From positions 1 to 44,588 of the IMG/VR virus record IMGVR_UViG_3300021963_000222: 44,588 nt of DNA, one strand, 5' to 3'. The notes under the pieces are model-generated. The model did no database searches. It saw nothing but the letters and a program-made list of their open reading frames with translations, and was not told where the DNA came from. Of this stretch, positions 1-7,236 are shown piece by piece. How positions within the stretch are numbered: position 1 is the stretch's first letter; each line of letters opens with the position of its first letter. The position numbers and the translations under genes were made by a program. Origin of the DNA: a virus.

Positions 1-898
1 AGAAGACATCTCCCATGAAGGAAACATATCTCTCGTCTTCGCTATCTCCTTCTACCTTAAATGTATCAATCCCTTTTTCTAAGATAAAGTTCATTACATC
101 AAGAAGAGTAAGTCCTAGGAAATCGCTAGGTTTGTTCTCCTTCTGCTTCATGCTCTTGTCTTTAGCCATCTGGGTAAAGACTGGATCGACCATCTTGGCA
201 AGCACAGGCTCGGATTCCTTGTTTGGATCACCAAATCTAAATACTATTCCTTCTACGTCCTTATCCAAATCCTCATTGAGAGCAGTCTTTTTAAGCTCCG
301 GATTTAGAGTTCCGATGATGAATCTAACAAAGCTTTGAGTCTTAAATCTCTCAACAAGCTGATCAAACGGGGTTCTCAGAAACTCTGTGATCTTACTCTT
401 CTGCTCATCGGTCAAATATCCCTGGAAGATGATAGGAGCCCTATCAATTCCGAGCAAGTCGGCCCAATCATCTAGTTCTTTCTTGTCTTGGATTGTCTTC
501 TTGATCTTTCCATCATCCCCATACTCGTGGACATATGACAAAAGAAGGTGATTCTTCGGAATAGAGTCATACATGATCTCTACCGGCTTGTTGTTAGCAA
601 AGTACTCAAGACCAAATCTCCATCCTCTTGGAATTTTTTCCAAAATGTGAGGTGGAAGGGATTCAATATACTGAATTGGCTTCTCGTAGTACTTCATCAG
701 AGTTCTATCAACGAAGGTGATTGGATTTCTCTGATCTCTTCTGTAGAACTTAAACTTTCCGGTTTCTTTATCTCTTTCAAAAGTGAACGCGGACCCGTCC
801 ATCTTTTCATTGACAGTCACGAAGGTGTTGAAGAGTTGTTCTATAAACTCTTGTCCCTTCTTGTTGTAGATATCATATAGGTGATTTATCCCCGACAT
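1..898 (-). CDS. RNA-ligase-type nucleotidyltransferase (3' end outside window)
   Basis: The frame starts at ATG 898-896 and stays open to the window edge, giving 298 residues without a stop, so the C-terminus is missing. It carries the covalent nucleotidyltransferase signature of ATP-dependent ligases and capping enzymes: motif I KMDGS with candidate nucleotide-binding Lys32, motif III FGLEYF with Glu98, motif IV EGIV at 216-219, and a motif V-like AKMV with Lys235. Spacing fits an RNA ligase better than a DNA ligase, and no OB-fold is obvious in the visible part. The probable reaction is enzyme-AMP formation followed by joining or adenylylating a nucleic acid end. At least 60 residues follow motif V, so another domain may lie beyond the edge. 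It is the last gene seen in a run containing a second, unrelated nucleotidyltransferase, which suggests RNA repair or modification (inference). Superfamily is confident; exact substrate is unknown. Confidence 0.72.
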   Translation of the reverse strand, partial: MSGINHLYDIYNKKGQEFIEQLFNTFVTVNEKMDGSAFTFERDKETGKFKFYRRDQRNPITFVDRTLMKYYEKPIQYIESLPPHILEKIPRGWRFGLEYFANNKPVEIMYDSIPKNHLLLSYVHEYGDDGKIKKTIQDKKELDDWADLLGIDRAPIIFQGYLTDEQKSKITEFLRTPFDQLVERFKTQSFVRFIIGTLNPELKKTALNEDLDKDVEGIVFRFGDPNKESEPVLAKMVDPVFTQMAKDKSMKQKENKPSDFLGLTLLDVMNFILEKGIDTFKVEGDSEDERYVSFMGDVF

Positions 899-900
899 AT

Positions 901-1350
901 TTAGTTCAGTATTATTCTTCTCTTATTTCCTTGCTTATCAACAAAAATAAAAAATGGACCATAAGAGAAACTTTCTCCAAGATCGACCTTTCCCATTGTG
1001 GCTAAAATTGCCAGACCTTCCCTTGTCATTCTAACAAACTCTTTTGATTGTTCTTTGATTGGAGAAGATATCAATGTTTTTAAGCACTTCATGTATTCGT
1101 CTATCGAGGGAGCATTCCCCTCATGAGTTATTATAGAGTAAACTTCGTTTTCTATTTCATAAATTTTTGAGTCATTTACTAAAATGTCCCAGTTTCCTCT
1201 CTCGTTCGGTATAACTAATCCGTAATTTCCCAATGCTGTTTCAAACGATACTCCTAAGTCGTCCCTAAATATACGGACTGGAGAGTCACTCTCGAGAAAA
1301 TGATCAAGAGCACTAAACATTAAATCGGTATGAACTTGGGTAAATCCCAT
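901..1350 (-). CDS. hypothetical protein, 149 aa
   Basis: I do not recognise this protein. It is soluble-looking, mildly acidic, and has no signal peptide, membrane segment or Cys cluster. The N-terminal half reads as alternating strands (around residues 25-75) and the middle as helices (80-120). The C-terminus has a strand pair, with FFIFVDKQGNKRR around residue 132 looking like a beta-hairpin. Its ATG shares one base with the stop of the upstream nucleotidyltransferase gene (TAATG), which indicates translational coupling, so the two products are probably made together. An antitoxin, chaperone or accessory subunit role would fit that coupling, but no motif supports one. Confidence 0.75.
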   Translation of the reverse strand: MGFTQVHTDLMFSALDHFLESDSPVRIFRDDLGVSFETALGNYGLVIPNERGNWDILVNDSKIYEIENEVYSIITHEGNAPSIDEYMKCLKTLISSPIKEQSKEFVRMTREGLAILATMGKVDLGESFSYGPFFIFVDKQGNKRRIILN

Positions 1351-2276
1351 TATTGGAGGGTGTCGATTTCAGATGGCATAATTAGAGGTGTTCTTTCGAG
1401 ATATCTCTTAAACTCGTCTCTAATCTCTGCTCTATTTTGTTTGTTCTTGAATTTTGGGGACTTAATTGCGGCAAGAAGGTCCTCAAAGGTCTTAACCTCA
1501 TCTGGACTAAATCCGGGGCCCATCGCAAAGTTTAAAAACTCTTGAGGGTTGTTGGTAACAAGTTCTCTTGGCATTCCATCGACTTTAACTGGATTTTTTA
1601 GTCTTCCCTTCTTTCCCCGGAACGTCTTTCTCGTCTTAAAAAGACCATCGCTAAAATCAAAAACATAGGTGTCTATATCTAGAGGTTCCCCATTTTCGTC
1701 CTCTGTTACAACGTCTTTCATAGCGGAAAGAATTGACTGGAAAAGCCAGTTTCTGTGTGCAGATTTATATTTACTTTCTCCTTTTCTATAATCGGGGGAA
1801 TAGTATGCAAAAGAAGCCCAATCTAGGTCGGAAAGAGGGATCAGATCCAACTGAACGATCCCAAATCTAGGATCACCTTTAATCGGCCATCCGATACTTA
1901 AAATATTTAGTCCAACCATCAAATTCATCTCCGGATCAAATCCAAGATCATCTGGAAGTTTTTCTTTTAACTCTTCATATAGATTAGCAAGAACTTCCTT
2001 CTTAGTAGAAACCCCCATCGTCTTTGCGGTCTTTTCCCACTCAAATCCAAGGTCCAAGTCGCCAGAAACGTCATCAGGGTTTGGTTTCTTCCCTATACTT
2101 CCAATTACAAGATAGTCACTGCTGTCTTCGTCTATTCCTAAGATGGGGAGTAGAACAGTTTTTATTGAGTCAAAGGTCGCAGGATATTCATCTTCTCTAA
2201 TGGATCTAGATGTTTTAATCGCTGCTCCCCCCTCATTAAGAGCCGAGAATTGTGAAAATGTGTAGATTAAACTCAT
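1350..2276 (-). CDS. Pol-beta-superfamily nucleotidyltransferase with putative capsid-targeting leader
   Basis: This 308-aa protein shows the core of the Pol-beta-type nucleotidyltransferase fold: Gly59-Ser60 in VIGSIGKK, the metal-binding pair in SGDLDLG (Asp73, Asp75), and a third acidic strand VQLDLIP with Asp144. Families with this core transfer NMP to RNA ends, proteins or small molecules; the acceptor cannot be told from sequence. Residues 7-15 read FSQFSALNE and are followed by Gly-Gly-Ala. This resembles the T4 capsid-targeting sequence, cut by prohead protease after (I/L)-x-Glu and before a small residue. The catalytic core begins well after that site, so cleavage would leave it intact. 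The upstream 161-aa gene carries a similar leader and the downstream 149-aa gene overlaps by one base. The fold is fairly secure; packaging and injection are inference. Confidence 0.65.
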   Translation of the reverse strand: MSLIYTFSQFSALNEGGAAIKTSRSIREDEYPATFDSIKTVLLPILGIDEDSSDYLVIGSIGKKPNPDDVSGDLDLGFEWEKTAKTMGVSTKKEVLANLYEELKEKLPDDLGFDPEMNLMVGLNILSIGWPIKGDPRFGIVQLDLIPLSDLDWASFAYYSPDYRKGESKYKSAHRNWLFQSILSAMKDVVTEDENGEPLDIDTYVFDFSDGLFKTRKTFRGKKGRLKNPVKVDGMPRELVTNNPQEFLNFAMGPGFSPDEVKTFEDLLAAIKSPKFKNKQNRAEIRDEFKRYLERTPLIMPSEIDTLQ

Positions 2277-2762
2277 TTATTTCTTCATTCTTTTTACTAT
2301 TTCATTCTCACCTTTTCTGATCGTATCAGCAAATTTCTTCTGGTCTTCTCCCTTGGGGTTGTTATAGTCCCAGGACTTTCCATATCTCTTGAATGCGGTT
2401 TCCTCGGATTTTTTAACAAACTTCTCCAGATCTTTCTCTGTAGTAGTTGGGCCTAAATCTTCTCTCCATCCGCTAAAAGCATCTTGTGTGTCTTCTTTCT
2501 TCTTTTCCTTGGATTCTCCTTTTTCGTTCTTCTTTCCAAGAATATCTGCAGTAGCTGCTCCAGCTCTAAAAAGACCAGAAAGAACTTTATTTAGAACGAT
2601 GTCCCCAAACATTTTTTGTGAAGAAGCTTCAGATTTTACGTTTGCTCTCATCCTTTCCAATTTTCTTCCGAGTTCTGTTCTTCTGTCCTTTCCCAAATAA
2701 GAAAAATCGTTATAATAGGACTCATTTACAGAGAACTCTTTGAAATTCATGAAATTTTTCAT
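2277..2762 (-). CDS. hypothetical protein with putative capsid-targeting leader, 161 aa
   Basis: This is a small, highly charged, Lys-rich protein with a predicted helical character and a low-complexity stretch of alternating Lys and Glu near residues 78-90. No enzymatic motif is visible. The start reads MKNFMNFKEFSVNE followed by Ser, similar to the T4 internal-protein leader MKTYQEFIAE followed by Ala (established: that leader targets proteins to the prohead core and is cut by gp21 after Glu). Small, basic, charged composition is also typical of T4 internal head proteins. Its stop lies directly against the start of the nucleotidyltransferase gene. The most likely role is an internal capsid protein ejected with DNA, inferred from the leader only. 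A scaffold-core component is an alternative. Confidence 0.6.
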   Translation of the reverse strand: MKNFMNFKEFSVNESYYNDFSYLGKDRRTELGRKLERMRANVKSEASSQKMFGDIVLNKVLSGLFRAGAATADILGKKNEKGESKEKKKEDTQDAFSGWREDLGPTTTEKDLEKFVKKSEETAFKRYGKSWDYNNPKGEDQKKFADTIRKGENEIVKRMKK

Positions 2763-2807
2763 CTTAGTTATGCCAAAAAATATTTCATCTATATATCTAA
2801 AGAAGGA

Positions 2808-4331
2808 CTAAAGAGTTATTCTAAAGATCTTATAGTCAAAATTCTCGTTTTTGTAAATTGCAATTCTAGCTTCACTGTGCTTCATGAGATAGTTTTTATA
2901 ACCAACCGTGCTAAAATCATCTACAAAGTCGATAATATTCACCTTTTCTTTACCCTCCATCTTTCTCATTCCCCTACCAAGACTCTGTTTAATCAGAACT
3001 TCACTCTTGTAAGACTCAACTAAGAAGATGTTGTGCAGATTGTTAATCGAGATACCGGTCGAGAAAGTTCCATATGTTGCAATCAGAACCTTATTTTCTC
3101 CCGTCTCCATTCTAGACTTATATTCTTCTCTTAATTGCTCGTTGGTGTCTCCGTCTACGTAGAATGCCTCTTTAGTTGCATTTGTTTCCCTAATCCCGTT
3201 CCAGATATTTCTCCCATATTCATCCTTTACCGACTGGAAGAGAACTAGAGAATTCTTAGAAGTCTTATTTATGAAATCTACTATATAATTGAGTCTCGCC
3301 TTGTTTGAAATTACAAGCTTTCTCTCCAAGTTGTAGAGATCATTTCCCTCCATCTTTTCCGAACTAGACTTTAGCTCTGCTAGTTTGTCCTTATATTCAG
3401 GGGACAGCCAATCCAGAATAACCACCTTGATGGCAACTGGTGTTGCATAGTTATTTCTGAATAGAAAGTCTGGAGAAATTTCCACCAAGACGGGGCCAAG
3501 ATACTGTTGAATGGTCAGGTGATCTGCAGATCCTCTTTTAGTTAGAGTTCCGGTTAGACCAAATCTCCATCCGGTGTGCATGCAGTTGGACATGATCTTC
3601 TTAATAGAAGTCGAGTTGGTGTGGTGTGCTTCGTCGATAAAGACCGCATCAAATTCTTCAAAATAGTCCTTATCTTTCTTTACCAGAGACTGGAAAGTTC
3701 CAATAACAACATCACATCCTTCTCTCATCTTACTTCCTCCCCCGATCTGTTGGATCTTGCTGCCAATCTTGTCTATTCCATAGTCTTCAAAATCCTCCGT
3801 GCCCTGGATCACTAGGTTTGTGCTAGGCACGATCATTAGGAATTTCCTTATGTAACCTTGAGACTTGAGGAAAGCGAAGATCATAAATGAAATAAGAGTC
3901 TTTCCTGAAGACGTTGCAATCTCGGAGACTGAGTATCTAAACTTAACAATCTTCCAAGCTGCTTCAATCTGATAATCTCTTGGCTCAATGTCGCTGTCTT
4001 TGAAGAACTCATCAACCCAAGCCTTAAAATCTTCCAGTTTCAAGTCGGTCAAAAACAGTCTTTCGATTCCCTCGATGTGAAACTCATATCTATATTCTTT
4101 TCCAATCTCTAAAACTTCTGACCAAAGACCAATAGGAATTTTCCAGAAAGGCCCTCTCTTGTCTATAAAATTTATACTTCCGTCCCAGATCTTCTTCTTT
4201 ACCAGCGGGTGGAAATACCAGTTGTGAATCTTCTTTGTTAGAGAAAGCTCAACCTGCTTCTTTTCAACCTCGTCAGTGCACTGAGCTAGAATTAACCACT
4301 GATTATCTTCTGATAGATTAAACTTAATCAT
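2808..4331 (-). CDS. uvsW: UvsW-like SF2 helicase
   Basis: This is a superfamily 2 helicase of the T4 UvsW type, 507 aa (T4 UvsW is about 500). Visible motifs are a Walker A variant ATSSGKT (139-145), DEAH box (233-236), motif III GLTGT (258-262) and motif VI QSLGRGMR near residue 447. The first ~100 residues form the substrate-binding N-terminal domain, followed by the Q-motif-like RDYQIEAAWK at 118-127. UvsW reverses stalled forks, migrates branches and unwinds R-loops, moving T4 from origin-dependent to recombination-dependent replication. The UvsY-like gene lies immediately upstream (13-nt gap), the same pairing as in T4. No Shine-Dalgarno precedes the ATG. Identification is secure. Confidence 0.93.
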   Translation of the reverse strand: MIKFNLSEDNQWLILAQCTDEVEKKQVELSLTKKIHNWYFHPLVKKKIWDGSINFIDKRGPFWKIPIGLWSEVLEIGKEYRYEFHIEGIERLFLTDLKLEDFKAWVDEFFKDSDIEPRDYQIEAAWKIVKFRYSVSEIATSSGKTLISFMIFAFLKSQGYIRKFLMIVPSTNLVIQGTEDFEDYGIDKIGSKIQQIGGGSKMREGCDVVIGTFQSLVKKDKDYFEEFDAVFIDEAHHTNSTSIKKIMSNCMHTGWRFGLTGTLTKRGSADHLTIQQYLGPVLVEISPDFLFRNNYATPVAIKVVILDWLSPEYKDKLAELKSSSEKMEGNDLYNLERKLVISNKARLNYIVDFINKTSKNSLVLFQSVKDEYGRNIWNGIRETNATKEAFYVDGDTNEQLREEYKSRMETGENKVLIATYGTFSTGISINNLHNIFLVESYKSEVLIKQSLGRGMRKMEGKEKVNIIDFVDDFSTVGYKNYLMKHSEARIAIYKNENFDYKIFRITL

Positions 4332-4344
4332 GGTCTATATATTG

Positions 4345-4824
4345 TTATTTAATGGTACTACCCCTTAAGTAGTCTTCAAGAGATATGCGACTTTTGATCC
4401 CATAAAGCATGTGATCCACGGTTTGGATGGTCTGATCGATGTATTTTCTATGTCCCTCTACCAGCTGCATCTTCTCGCTCAGTTCGGCTAGGTCCCCTTC
4501 GATGAGAGTCGTCTTCTCGTTTGCTCCATATCTAATGTCCTTTCCTTCTGTGTATTCTTTCAGCTTCTTGGCTCTCATCTGTCTTTCCTTGGTCGACAGC
4601 TTAGAAATTATTTGTGCGAGCTTGTAGCTATATTCTAGCAGAGTCTGACGGGTAGAAAACAAATCCACCTGTGCTTCCGCAACGGTCTTAATGTTCTTGA
4701 TGTGCAGAGAAATAACTTGGATCTTCTCCCTCCATTCCGCTCTCTCCCTCTCGAACATCTTTCCGAAGTCGGTGGGCTGTTGTTCCTCTGGAACCGGGTT
4801 GTATTCTGGAAATACTTCTGACAT
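4345..4824 (-). CDS. uvsY: UvsY-like recombination mediator
   Basis: This 159-aa, mostly helical protein has a sequence pattern like T4 UvsY (137 aa), the mediator that loads the UvsX recombinase onto gp32-coated ssDNA. The recognisable stretch is KLKEYTEGKDIRYG around 87-100, then a K-T-x-L-I-x-x-D block (104-111), and GIKSRISLEDYL around 142-153. These match in order the T4 blocks DYYSGRGD, MKTVLSADKD and AIKSRGFAIKHIQD. The first ~25 residues are Pro/Glu-rich and look like an added disordered tail. Its position directly upstream of uvsW reproduces the T4 arrangement, which strengthens the call. Similarity is modest by eye, so a profile search should confirm it. No UvsX lies in the window. 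Confidence 0.68.
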   Translation of the reverse strand: MSEVFPEYNPVPEEQQPTDFGKMFERERAEWREKIQVISLHIKNIKTVAEAQVDLFSTRQTLLEYSYKLAQIISKLSTKERQMRAKKLKEYTEGKDIRYGANEKTTLIEGDLAELSEKMQLVEGHRKYIDQTIQTVDHMLYGIKSRISLEDYLRGSTIK

Positions 4825-4825
4825 C

Positions 4826-5056
4826 TTAAAATAGTCCTTTCTTGTCTTTTTTATTTTTTCCTAACTGTATGACCCTTACCGCCTTCTCCTGCTTCTTTGG
4901 CGGAAGCAGAGTAAGATGATCGGGTATTTCTTCTATTGGTGGAATCTGGTCGTGAAAGGTGACCGGAAACTTTAGCTTTCCATCTCCCTCTACTTTGTCC
5001 AGGGACTCCTCCCATAATTCTGTATTTTCGAATGATAAATTTATTTCAAACATCAA
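4826..5056 (-). CDS. small hypothetical protein, 76 aa
   Basis: I do not recognise this protein. The N-terminal half is acidic and strand-like (FEINLSFENTELWEESLDKV), a proline-rich linker follows around residues 37-53, and the last ~20 residues are strongly basic and end in KKDKKGLF. An acidic body with a basic tail could suit a small replisome accessory or DNA-binding adaptor, but nothing proves that. The start overlaps the end of the primase gene by 11 nt and its stop nearly touches the UvsY-like start, so it is part of the primase-uvsY-uvsW operon. Met1 and Met2 are adjacent and either could be the start. Confidence 0.7.
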   Translation of the reverse strand: MMFEINLSFENTELWEESLDKVEGDGKLKFPVTFHDQIPPIEEIPDHLTLLPPKKQEKAVRVIQLGKNKKDKKGLF

Positions 5057-6116
5057 TAAAATCTTTTAGGTCTAAAACCTCTTCTGTAAAATAGTAATCA
5101 AATCTTCTGATCTTGAGTCCTTTGGATCTCAAGAAGTTAACTAGATCATTTAAGTCCCATTTTTTATTGGTTGGAAGTTGGTGATCTTCCAAGAATTTTC
5201 TCCAGTTGAAGACTGTTGCTCCTTCTGCTAGAAACTCTGAAGACTTTGCTCTTCCTGCATTATCCCAGTCATACCAGAACTGGAGATTGTCCATCTCGAA
5301 TGGAAATCTGTTTTCCACCGAACATAGAGCTACCGAGTTCTTCCAGAGGAAAGAGTCCATAGGTCCTTCAAAGATTGTGATTGTGTCGTTGAAAGAAATG
5401 GTTCCTATGTTGAACACAGTCGAAATTGGATCTATCTTCCTGCATCCATTTAAGAATTCCTCATCTGTGCATCCCAGAAGTTTCTCCCAGATTCCGCTGA
5501 GCTTGTAGGTGTAGTATTTAGATCCGGTATTTCCCCCTCCGTGCTGCATATTTCTGAACTGGAGTCCAAGAATATTTCCTTCCCGGGAGAGATTAAAGAT
5601 ATAAAGTCTCTGCTTTGCAGGATCCCAGGCAAACTTTTGATCTGGATTTTGGTTCCTTCTGGTGAGATAAATTTCAATCTTAGAACCTCGAGCTTCTTGA
5701 AGTCCCATTCTTTCCATAAACTCAGACCTGGGGATGATGTATTTTTTAATATCGTCGTCGAAGAATAGGGAAATATCAATATCTCCGTAGTACGTCTTAC
5801 GCTTCTCCTTCCTGCTGTGTAGCGTGTCTAGAATCTCAGTCCTCTCGTCTTGACCAACCTTATCGATCATGCCGTAATCTTTAAGGATGCTATACATGTC
5901 TTTAAAGATACCGCATCCGCCATTATAACACTTATAAGATAAAGTGTCTAGGTAGAAATTTCCTCTCTTCTTTCTTCCATCTCTGCTGTCTCCGCAGTAT
6001 GGACAGGAGAAGTTGAGTCTATTTCCTGCTCGGTATATTTTGTGCTTGGACGGTTCTCCTGGAAATTCTTTAACCAGGACAGTGGTCAACAGGTCTTCTA
6101 TTCTGGATTCTTGCAT
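5046..6116 (-). CDS. 61: DNA primase, gp61-like
   Basis: This is a DnaG-type primase of 356 aa (T4 gp61 is 342). The N-terminal zinc-binding domain has Cys38, Cys41, Cys63 and Cys68 (CPYCGDS, then CYNGGCG). The Toprim catalytic domain is shown by IFEGPMDSF (acidic Glu in motif I) and WYDWDNAG (the DxD pair) in residues ~235-300. It makes short RNA primers for lagging-strand synthesis together with a replicative helicase not present here. The gene starts 13 nt beyond the terminator hairpin that follows gp32, so it needs read-through or a promoter inside that short gap. No Shine-Dalgarno is visible. It heads the run primase, 76-aa protein, uvsY, uvsW. Confidence 0.9.
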   Translation of the reverse strand: MQESRIEDLLTTVLVKEFPGEPSKHKIYRAGNRLNFSCPYCGDSRDGRKKRGNFYLDTLSYKCYNGGCGIFKDMYSILKDYGMIDKVGQDERTEILDTLHSRKEKRKTYYGDIDISLFFDDDIKKYIIPRSEFMERMGLQEARGSKIEIYLTRRNQNPDQKFAWDPAKQRLYIFNLSREGNILGLQFRNMQHGGGNTGSKYYTYKLSGIWEKLLGCTDEEFLNGCRKIDPISTVFNIGTISFNDTITIFEGPMDSFLWKNSVALCSVENRFPFEMDNLQFWYDWDNAGRAKSSEFLAEGATVFNWRKFLEDHQLPTNKKWDLNDLVNFLRSKGLKIRRFDYYFTEEVLDLKDFIDV

Positions 6117-6128
6117 AATTAAAGGGGA

Positions 6129-6156
6129 TAAAAAAGGGGTCTTGTAAGACCCCTTT
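6129..6156 (-). terminator. rho-independent terminator after gene 32
   Basis: A perfect 10-bp stem (AAAGGGGTCT pairing with AGACCCCTTT, 6133-6142 and 6147-6156) with a 4-nt loop lies 9 nt past the stop of the SSB gene. On the minus strand it is followed by six T residues (plus-strand A run 6130-6135). It should end or attenuate the abundant SSB transcript before the primase gene, as T4 gene 32 is also followed by a terminator. Confidence 0.92.
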
Positions 6157-6165
6157 AGGTTCTTA

Positions 6166-7137
6166 TTATAGATCTTTATAAAGATCGTCTAATGATGAAG
6201 CCGATGATGTGCTCGGACTCGATGAAGTCTGAACTTTAGTTGGGGTAGAACCAACGTTGGTTGAAGAAGCTTCGTTGAAGAATTCTTGTGTCGAAGAAGA
6301 CACTGAAGCTGCAGGTGAGCTGTAAGAATTAGAAGAGTTAGAAGATGCTGCTGCTCCACCTAGAACTTCGCTAACCAATCTTCCATCAGGAACTGTGTTT
6401 CTGATAACAGACATTACCTTCTCGGTTGTCTCGTTGTCCCAATCTTTGTAGTCGAAAGAAGTAAGATTCTGAGGACCAGTCTTTAGATACTCAACGATTG
6501 CGTTCATATCGTCTTGATTCTTCTCCATTTTCTTACCGCTGACTTCGATAGGACATCTTTCACCTACGAAAGAACATAGGTCGTAATTGTTCCACTCACC
6601 AACTTTTCTAGCGTGGATTGAGAAAAGCTTACCGTTGAATAAATCGAAAGGATTTACTGGCTCGCCATACTCAGGCTTTAACTGAGCTTCGATCATATCG
6701 TTTAGTTTTTTACCAAACTTGAAGATCATAATTTTTCCTTCTAGCTCAGGTCTGTTCTTGTCCTGAACGATTTGAATTAGAGAATAGTAATCCTCTTTTC
6801 TGCTGAAGTTCTTAGAAAGTTCTTTGTCTGCTGCAGAATTTGAATTCTGAAGCTTCCAGAAGATGTCTTTCAAGACAGACTTCTTACCCACAGTTGAAGG
6901 ACAGTCTACAGAAAAACCATTACCTGTTGAAGGGTCTTTTAGGTAAACGTAATACTTGTGGATTTTTGATTTTGTGGGTTCACTTGAGTTAGGAACGAAT
7001 CTAACTAATGATTTGTAAACACCGTCCTTTCCGTCTTCTGGATAGGGTTTGTAAAATTCTAGATCTTTAGATCCTTCTTTTTTTACTGGAGTCACTAAAG
7101 ACTCTGCGTCGAGATTGAAAATGTCCAAATTGCTCAT
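6166..7137 (-). CDS. 32: single-stranded DNA-binding protein, gp32-like
   Basis: This is a T4 gp32-type SSB of 323 aa (T4: 301). It coats ssDNA in replication and recombination and works with UvsY and UvsX. Core features match in order: GVYKSLVRFVP (39-49), LEGKIMIFKFGKK (132-144) and WNNYDLCSF (182-190). The C-terminus is Ser-rich and ends in SLDDLYKDL, closely like the T4 tail ending DLDDLLNDL, which recruits partner proteins. An extended Ser/Ala linker (~265-315) precedes it. The T4 zinc ligands (His64, Cys77, Cys87, Cys90) are not conserved: Cys79 fits the second, but the C-x-x-C pair is absent. The gene has a 99-nt leader and its own terminator, as expected for a strongly and separately controlled gene. 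Confidence 0.88.
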   Translation of the reverse strand: MSNLDIFNLDAESLVTPVKKEGSKDLEFYKPYPEDGKDGVYKSLVRFVPNSSEPTKSKIHKYYVYLKDPSTGNGFSVDCPSTVGKKSVLKDIFWKLQNSNSAADKELSKNFSRKEDYYSLIQIVQDKNRPELEGKIMIFKFGKKLNDMIEAQLKPEYGEPVNPFDLFNGKLFSIHARKVGEWNNYDLCSFVGERCPIEVSGKKMEKNQDDMNAIVEYLKTGPQNLTSFDYKDWDNETTEKVMSVIRNTVPDGRLVSEVLGGAAASSNSSNSYSSPAASVSSSTQEFFNEASSTNVGSTPTKVQTSSSPSTSSASSLDDLYKDL

Positions 7138-7236
7138 GATTTCTTTTAAATTTTTTTAGTTGTTTGTTTTAAATTACACTTATTAAACTCCGGAATCCTC
7201 TAAATGTTTCTTTGAAACATCATATATATCCGAAAT
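7138..7236 (-). promoter_or_regulatory. gene 32 leader: hairpin plus A-rich run, candidate operator/promoter
   Basis: This 99-nt gap is long for this compact block. Read on the minus strand it has a TATATAT-containing segment, then a 7-bp inverted repeat ATGTTTC-AAA-GAAACAT (7204-7220), then about 50 nt rich in A (7138-7187) running into the start codon with no Shine-Dalgarno. T4 gp32 represses its own mRNA by nucleating at a folded 5' element and spreading over an unstructured A/U-rich leader. The layout here is similar, and the function is inferred from that. A promoter probably lies in the distal part. Confidence 0.45.

Noticed and set aside
15-880. Plus-strand open frames over the left end
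   Set aside because: They are Ser/Leu/Phe-rich shadows of the minus-strand ligase frame, which has clear catalytic motifs.
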